NCBI GenBank assembly: GCA_024291935.2
Contig: CM044309.1
Span: 98,667,628 to 98,731,627, forward strand
DNA from: Okapia johnstoni
Lineage: Eukaryota > Chordata > Mammalia > Artiodactyla > Giraffidae
Length of the DNA stretch: 64,000 nucleotides
Direction of reading: 5' to 3'
Shown: positions 57,910 through 64,000 of the stretch, piece by piece
How positions within the stretch are numbered: the stretch's first letter is position 1
Layout of the letters: the number at the start of each line of letters is the position of its first letter
Program-made: the position numbers and the translations under genes
Notes under the pieces: generated by a model
Databases searched by the model: none
The model's input: only the letters and a program-made list of their open reading frames with translations
Told to the model about the DNA's origin: nothing

Positions 57910-58265
57910 ATTTTTTTTTTTATTTTATTAAAAATAAATATTTCTTTTTGACTGTACCACACAGCAGGATCTTAGTTTTCTGAAAGAAAGAAAGTGTGGT
58001 CAACTCTTTGCGACCCCATGGACTGTGGCCTGCCAGGCTCCTCCATCCATGGGATTTTCCAGGCAAGAATACTGGAATGGGTTGCCATTCCCTTCTCCAG
58101 GGGATCTTTCTGACCCAGTGATCAAACCCAGGTCTCTGGCACTGCAGGCAGACTCTTTACCATCTGAGCCACCAGGGAAGTACCTGGTTCCCTGATCAGG
58201 GATCAAATCCGTGCTGCCTGCATTGAAAACTTGGAGTCTTAACCAGTGGGCAACCAGGGAAGTCA
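57910..58265 (-). mobile_element. CHR-type SINE split by a Bov-tA
   Basis: Left part 57910-57983: poly-T, CTTTTTGACTGTACCACACA, GCAGGATCTTAGTTTTCTGA. Right part from 58182: GGTTCCCTGATCAGGGATCA, TTAACCAGTGGGCAACCAG, GGAAGTC. Confidence 0.88.
57984..58181 (-). mobile_element. Bov-tA SINE nested in a CHR SINE
   Basis: Complete body and head. Flanks 57971-57983 and 58183-58195 agree at 9 of 13 sites, and the four differences are all transitions, as expected for an aged target duplication. Confidence 0.92.
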
Positions 58266-58751
58266 TAACTTAAAGTTTCCATAGTAGAAAACTGGTTAAA
58301 ATAATAAGGAAATAAAAAAAAATAAGCTTAGTCTTATTATAGAATGTTTTCTTGCCACTAAAATGATTATTTAGGTAAATATTTACTAATAATCAACATC
58401 CCTTTTATTAAATTAAAAATGCAAGTTTCAGAGCAAGATATATATCAGTCAAGTTTTATAAGCTTTTTTGGTGTCTGCATATACATAGTATTTATAGAAG
58501 AACAGATGCCAAGATGGATTGGCACATGACCTTATTTCTCTATTCTTTCCATCATTTGTTAAATTTGATTTTTTACTTTTTGCCAATAAATCACCACATG
58601 CTTTATCCCTTTGGACACATGCCTTTACCACCTAACATATTTTTGGCTCACCCTTCAAATGAAAGTGTGGCCATGGCCACTTAGCCATGTGATGATGAGG
58701 GAAATAGCACACAGCTTCACATCTGCCTTGGGCAGCTGAACTAAGCACTCT
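58266..58751. other. Unique DNA, nothing recognised
   Basis: AT-rich; no repeat or coding signal. Confidence 0.4.
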
Positions 58752-60096
58752 TCAGTTCAGGCAGTTCAGTCGTTCAGTCGTGTCCAACTCTTCGTGACCC
58801 CCCGGACTGCATCACACCAGGCTTCCCTGTCCATCACCAACACTTGGAGTCTACTCAAACTCATGTCTATTGAGTCGGTGATGCCATCTAGCCATCTCAT
58901 CTTCTGCCATCCCCTTCTCCTCCTGCCATCAAACTTTCCCAGCATCAGGGTCTTTTCAAATGAGTCAGTTCTTCACATGAGGTGGCCAAAGTATTGGAGT
59001 TTCAGCTTCAGCATCAGTCCTTCCAATGAATATCCAGGATTGATTTCTTTTAGGATGGACTGGTTGGATCTCCTTACAGTCCAAGGGACTCTCAAGAGGC
59101 TTCTCCAACACCACAGTTCAAAAGCATCAATTCTTCAGGGCTCAGCTTTCTTTATGGTCCAACTCTCACATCCATACATTACTACTGGAAAAACCATAGC
59201 CTTGACTAGATGGACCTTTGCTGGCAAAGTAATGTCTCTGCTCTTTAATATCCTGTCTAGGTTGGCCATAACTTTTCTTCCAAGGAGTTAGCGACTTTTA
59301 ATTTCAAGGCTGCAGTCACCATCTGCAGTGATTTTGGAGCCCAAGAAAATAAAATCTGACACTGTTTCCCCATCTATTTGACATGAAGTGATGGGACCAG
59401 ATGCCATGATCTTAGTTTTCTGAACGTTGAGCTTTAAGCCAACTTTTTCACTCTCCTCTTTCACTTTCATCAAGAGGCTTTTTAGTTCCTCTTCACTTTC
59501 TGCCATAAGGTTGGTGTCATCTGCATATTTGAGGTTATTGATATTTCTCCTGGCAATCTTGATTCCAGTTTGTGCTTCATCCAGCCCAGCGTTTCTCATG
59601 ATGTACTCTGCATATAAGTTAAATAAGCAGGGTGACAAAACACAGCCTTGACGTACTCCTTTCCCAATTTGGAACCAGTCTGTTGTTCCATGTCCAGTTC
59701 TAACTGTTGCTTCCTGACCTGCCTAGAGATTTCTCAGGAGGCAGGTCAGGTGGTCTGGTATTCCCATCTCTTGAAGAATTTTTCAGTTTGTTGTGGTCCA
59801 CACAGTCAAATGCTTTGGCGTAGTTAATAAAGCAAAAGTACATTTTTTTCCGGAACACTCTTGCTTTTTCGATGATCCAACGGATGTTGGATTGCTCTGC
59901 TTTTTCTAAATCCAGCTTGAACATCTCAAAGTTCACAGTTCACGTACTGTTGAAGCGTGCCTTGGAGAATTTTGAACATTACTTTGCTAGCGTGTGAGAT
60001 GACTGCAATTGTGCGGTGGTTTGAGCATTCTTTGGCATTGCCTTTCCTTGGATTTGGAATGAAAACTGAACTTTTCCAATCCTGTGGCCACTGTTA
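58752..60096 (-). mobile_element. BovB (RTE) LINE, 5'-truncated, minus strand
   Basis: About 1.35 kb from the AGTTCAGGCAGTTCAG tail to CCAATCCTGTGGCCACTG within the RT domain. The minus frame 59638-59288 (116 aa) holds the RT active site YADD (LKYADDTNLMAESEEE) and KVGLKLNVQKTKIMASG. The minus frame 59936-59700 holds the upstream NIRWIIEKARVFRKKMYFC and DYAKAFDCVDHNKL-like part (here INYAKAFDCVDHNKL). Breaks between frames and loss of the endonuclease make it inactive. It is longer and less eroded than most BovB pieces here. Confidence 0.94.
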
Positions 60097-60344
60097 ATCT
60101 ATTGGAAAAGAAATGTTTAGCAATCCCTTGAAAAAGAGAATTGGAACTTGACTTTTTCATTCGGCAAAATACTATGAACGGTAAAAATGCTGATGGCATT
60201 AGAACTGAAAAGCGAGATTGCTAGAACTGGCTTGGCCTCATCAAGTTTCTCATCTTTCAACACCATGCAGTGTACTGATTGCTTGCTTAACTTTTAGACA
60301 TCATTTGTTTTATTAGTTTAGATCAGTACATTGTCAAGCTATGA

Positions 60345-60565
60345 GGGCTTCCCTCATAGCTCAGTTGGTAAAGAAGCTGCCTGCAATGCAAGAGACCTGG
60401 GTTTGATTCCTGAGTTGGGAAGATCCTCTGGAGAAGGAAATGGCAACCAACTCCAGTATTCTCACCTGGAGAATCCCAAGGACAGAGGAGCCTGGCTGGC
60501 TACAGTCCATGGGATCGAAAATGTTGGACTCGACTGAGCGACTAAACCACCACCACCACCACCAC
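60345..60565 (+). mobile_element. Bov-tA SINE with (CCA)n tail
   Basis: Complete copy. The tail is six CCA units at 60547-60564 instead of the usual ACA units. Possible flank match ACATTGT (60328-60334 and 60564-60570), which would leave about 10 non-SINE bases at the 5' side. Confidence 0.92.
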
Positions 60566-60570
60566 ATTGT

Positions 60571-61207
60571 TAAAAACATTGCCAGTGTACACTTTTATTT
60601 TGCATGGTACCATAACCATTTGCATATATGGCAGCATTCAATCACCTAACTTTATTTTAAACAAAATGTCTAGGATACTTTAACTGAAAAATCCCAAACT
60701 TATTCTTCTCTGATCACAGCCCTCTTTTCTTTAATTTCTATAAATGATTTTTCACATATACATCTGTTTGTTGACTCTTCATCTTTCCACTGTACTCAAT
60801 TGGCAGAAATCACAATTCTGGAAAATTCAAATTGTCTGAATTCTCAACTGTTATACAAGGAATGCTGAATAAATCTAGAGAAAAAAAAAAGGCAGAACCT
60901 TGGGAATTAGAGGCATTACAAATCCATGGTTTCCAGTTCAAACAGGATCTTCAGTGCTCATCTTAGTATCATTCTGGGGATCCACGCATCCTGCCATGTC
61001 TTGTCAATCACTGGTTTGCTTTCACTCTATTTCATGCTTCTATAGTCACTATTCCATTTATCTTCACTTCCATGAAATCTCTTACTCTACCACCGCCTTC
61101 TTCCTCACAGCCAATGTCATAGTCTCCTACCTCACAAAGAAAATAGGACCATCAGAAAAGGACTCCACTTACTTCTCACCTCACTTGCCAGTTGTCATGC
61201 ATGTATA
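60571..61207. other. Unique DNA, nothing assigned
   Basis: An A10 run near 60881. The 129-aa frame from 60900 runs into the next SINE and has no recognised domain. Confidence 0.35.
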
Positions 61208-61217
61208 TTCATCATGC

Positions 61218-61431
61218 CTAGGCTTCCCTGGTGACTCAGATGGTAAAGAATCCATCTGCCAATGCAGGAGACCTGGGTTTGATCCCTGAGGTGGGAAGAT
61301 CCCCTGGAGAAGGAAAAGGCAACCCACTCCAGTATTCTTGCCTAGCGAACCCCATGAACAGAGGAGGCTGGCAGGTCACAGTCCATGCGGTCACAAAAGA
61401 GTCAGACACGACTTAGTGACTAAACAACATT
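61218..61431 (+). mobile_element. Bov-tA SINE with target-site duplication
   Basis: Direct repeats TTCATCATGC at 61208-61217 and 61432-61441. Confidence 0.94.
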
Positions 61432-61441
61432 TTCATCATGC

Positions 61442-61964
61442 TGCCATTCCTTCCATCATAATTGTTTTCCTGTCTAAAGTTTCTTCAGTCTTGTTAAATT
61501 TCTATCTTCCTCTCACTGCCACTGCAATTAATATACTTTCTTTCTCCTGTATTAAAAACATCTTAATTTCTAGGTTGCTTCCATTCAGCATTCAAACACG
61601 TTTGTCTCTTTGTCTTAATTTTTCAGTCCCTCCTTTAACCCAGTGTGAGCTGGCTCTTTCTTCTCATCTTCCCAACCAACCTGTTTGTCTCCTAAGCCAG
61701 TAATGAACCCATATCCCATTCGGTTATTCAAGAAAGAGATCTTTTGCTTGATCATTTGATTTCTCTCTTCCTTATAGCTTGTCAACTCTCTTAATATTTC
61801 TGTTTCATTCATTCATTCATTCATTCATCTCTATTAGTACAACTACAACTCTAGATTCAGTCACCAATTTCTGTTTTTACCAATGAGTGAAATACTTGTC
61901 TAACAAATGTCACTATCTATGGTCTTGTCCTACTTCAGTCTTTCCATGGCAACTATAATTATAC
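61442..61964. other. Pyrimidine-rich sequence, no gene
   Basis: C/T-rich plus strand that may be an upstream continuation of the L2 relic, but too diverged to call. Confidence 0.3.
61804..61831 (+). repeat. (CATT)n microsatellite
   Basis: Five to six CATT units. Confidence 0.95.
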
Positions 61965-62680
61965 TTCTATCAATAAAATGCAAATCTGATTATATCAATC
62001 ACCCTATTAAACTTCTCAATATTTAAGAAATTTTCCAATGATGGTTTTGAAACTCTTCCTGACCTAGGCTCTGTAGTCTCTTACTTAAACCTCACTCTGT
62101 ATTCTAAACTGTAGACGTTCTAAACTGTAGACATGTAATAAATTACTGGCTTTTCTCTAATTTATATGCCTAATTTTACTTTGGGCTTCCCTCGTGGCTC
62201 AGATGGTAAAGAATCCACCTGCAATGTGGGAGACCTGGGTTCAATCCCTGGGTTGGGAAGATCCCTGGGAGGAGGGCATGGTGACCCACTCCAGTATTCC
62301 TGCCTGGAGAATCCTCATGGATGGAGGAGTCTGGCGGGCTACAGTCCATGGGGCTGCAAAGAATCTGACAGCACTGAGCAAGTAGGCACAGCACAATATT
62401 ACTTCAGAGATTCTACACTACTGTCCCATGTGTCTAGAAGGTTACCTTCTCTTTCATTCCAGGTTAGATATCAAAACCCCCATAAGGCATTTATGATTCA
62501 GAACTAATAACACAGTAGTAACTATAGTATATTTTAATTGACCGTTAGCTTGCTCATAACCCAGGTAAGACTGGATGTTCTTTAAGGGAGACACGACATC
62601 TTTTTCTAACTGTTTACAGTGCTCACTGCAGTGCCTGGCTCCACCTGGATGCTCTATCAACACTTGTTGGATGATTGATG
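61965..62680 (+). mobile_element. L2 LINE 3' region relic, split by a SINE
   Basis: Left: GCAAATCTGATTATATCAAT, CCTATTAAACTTCTCAATAT. Right of the SINE: GGATGTTCTTTAAGGGAGAC, GCACTGCAGTGCCTGGCTCC-like words (CTCACTGCAGTGCCTGG), ATCAACACTTGTTGGATGAT. Confidence 0.65.
62182..62394 (+). mobile_element. Bov-tA SINE
   Basis: Complete, inserted in the L2 relic. Weak flank similarity ATTTTACTT / ATATTACTT. Confidence 0.92.
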
Positions 62681-63097
62681 TTGGCCAATTGCACAGAAAC
62701 GTGTGAGACAATAGAGAAAAGACTTGTGACAACGGAGTAGAGTATCAAGCAGGTCAAAGCACCTACATAATGAAATTAACTATAAATCAAGATGTCTTGT
62801 TGTAACAGATATATTGACCAAGTCTGGCGAGAAGTTGTGCTGGAAGCACCCTGCTGAGTCGGGATTTTTAACAGCCCTTTATCTCATCATCATGTCCATC
62901 CTAAAGTCACTGGCCCTTGTCCAGTGGGTCACTTCAGTGGCTCCTTCTCCACTTACTCAAATTGAGAGGAGGAAAGACTTGTCACATCTACTTATTGATA
63001 TTTTTTAATTAAGCTAGCTAATTGAAGAGATAGTTTGGACATATTCTGCTTGCGTTTGGTTTTGCAAATAACTCTAATGTGGTGATTCTCAGGTATG
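62681..63097. other. Unique DNA, nothing recognised
   Basis: No repeat or supported coding frame. Confidence 0.4.
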
Positions 63098-63314
63098 TGT
63101 GGCCGTTTCTCAGTCATGTCTGACTCTTTGTGACCCCATGGACTGTAGTCCACCAGTTTTCTCTGTCCATGGGATTCTCCAGGCAAGAATATTGGAGTAG
63201 GTTTCCATTACCTTCTCTGTGGGATCTTCCTGACCCAGGGATCAAATATGTCGAGATGCTTGTGTCTCCTGCATTGGTGGGAGGCTTCTCTACCACTGTG
63301 CCACCAAGGAAGAC
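63098..63314 (-). mobile_element. Bov-tA SINE
   Basis: Complete minus copy. An extra ATGTCGAGATGCTTG interrupts the head around the B-box complement, which is degraded. Confidence 0.92.
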
Positions 63315-63734
63315 AGTGCTCAAGTACAGTTGATGGCATCATCCTCCCTTGTTTGGTAGAGAGGTATGCCAGATTCACCTCCAAATTATATCAAATTCTA
63401 CCTTCATGAAGAAACTTGATCCCTTCCATCATAAGTGAGTATCTCTGACCTACAAAGCCAATGTGAGGTGGGGAGGAGAGTTAGATACCTATCTGTTCTG
63501 GGTGGTTGGTCATTACTGATTTAAAGTTACATATACTTAGGGTCGAGTACAATGTAATGAATTCTTATTATAAATCATGAATAAATTAGCTATTATGTTT
63601 TGAAAAAGTACAAAATAATAGCCTCTATTACTATAAAATTTAGATTTAAAAGAAAAATCACCATAAAGGATGAATTTGTAGAATTTCCAAATTACAGATC
63701 TAGAATGTGTATTAGGGCTGACTACAACAAATAA
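63315..63734. other. Unique AT-rich DNA
   Basis: Nothing recognised. Confidence 0.4.
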
Positions 63735-63825
63735 AATACTTACTATAGGCCAATCTCTGTTCTAAATGGTTTTCATATATTAACTCATTTTATTTTCAGA
63801 ACAACTCCATGAGCTATAGTCTATG
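63735..63825 (-). mobile_element. MIR SINE relic
   Basis: Antisense order TTACTATAGGCCAATCTCTG, TATTAACTCATTTTATTTTC, AGAACAACTCCATGAGC. Cut on the right by the next SINE. Confidence 0.65.
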
Positions 63826-63829
63826 AGAG

Positions 63830-64000
63830 TATAAGTAAAAGTGCTAGTCACTCAGTCACATAGACTCTTTGCAACCCCATGGACTATAGTCCGCCAGGCT
63901 CCTCTATCCATGGGATTCTCCAGGCAAGAATACTGGAGTGAGCTGACATTTCCTCCTCCAGGGATCGAACCCAGGTCTCCCACATTGCAGGCAGATTCTT
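63830..64000 (-). mobile_element. Bov-tA SINE, cut by window end
   Basis: From AGTAAAAGTGCTAGTCACTC to GCAGGCAGATTCTT. About 20 bp around GGGGATCTTCCCGACC are missing. The end of the head lies outside the window. Confidence 0.92.

Noticed and set aside
58794..59291. 165-aa plus-strand frame
   Set aside because: Antisense reading of the BovB 3' end; the sense strand explains the sequence.
743..64000. CRISPR-like array from regularly recurring similar blocks
   Set aside because: The recurring blocks are dispersed SINEs of about 200 bp on both strands at irregular spacing, with target duplications, not short repeats with spacers.

Overview
The window is AT-rich nuclear DNA of a ruminant (cattle, sheep, goat or a close relative). 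The evidence is its repeat content. It holds dozens of tRNA-derived Bov-tA and Bov-A2 SINEs, several BovB (RTE-clade) LINE copies, L1 3' ends of the artiodactyl type and CHR-type cetartiodactyl SINEs, over older mammalian L1, L2, MIR, mariner and LTR-like remnants. The exact species cannot be read from this. I recognise no protein-coding exon, rRNA, functional tRNA or CRISPR array. The longer open frames lie in SINEs, LINEs or a CAG/CTG tract, or have no recognisable product. This reads as an intergenic or deep intronic segment.

Layout. 0.5-5.5 kb: an old minus-strand L1 with nested insertions. 5.5-23 kb: mostly unique DNA with scattered SINEs, including a Bov-A2 ending in a pure (AGC)22 tract, plus MIR and L2 relics. 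23.4-25.3 kb: a 5'-truncated plus-strand BovB whose reverse transcriptase still shows YADD but is broken. 25.8-34.0 kb: a direct duplication (copy A 25.8-29.3, copy B 31.3-34.0) separated by a 3'-less L1 fragment and a divergent SINE. 34-37.6 kb: an LTR-like relic, a BovB 3' end, two L1 3' ends and head-to-head SINEs. 37.6-52 kb: unique DNA with SINE, L2 and MIR copies and one mariner remnant. 52.5-54.7 kb: two BovB 3' ends and an LTR-like relic. 54.9-57.1 kb: the largest stretch almost without recognisable repeats. 57.1-64 kb: a SINE nested in a CHR element, a second long BovB (minus strand, YADD present), L2 relics and more SINEs, the last cut by the window edge.

Nothing here works together as a gene system. 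The elements are linked only by retrotransposition: SINE copies depend on LINE machinery, and many are bounded by readable target-site duplications (TSDs). The most notable feature is the 25.8-34.0 kb duplication. Its two copies differ mainly by small insertions and homopolymer lengths, and one lacks an internal block of about 853 bp. That pattern suggests an assembly or gap-fill artefact at least as strongly as a real segmental duplication. I found no convincing novel biological system.
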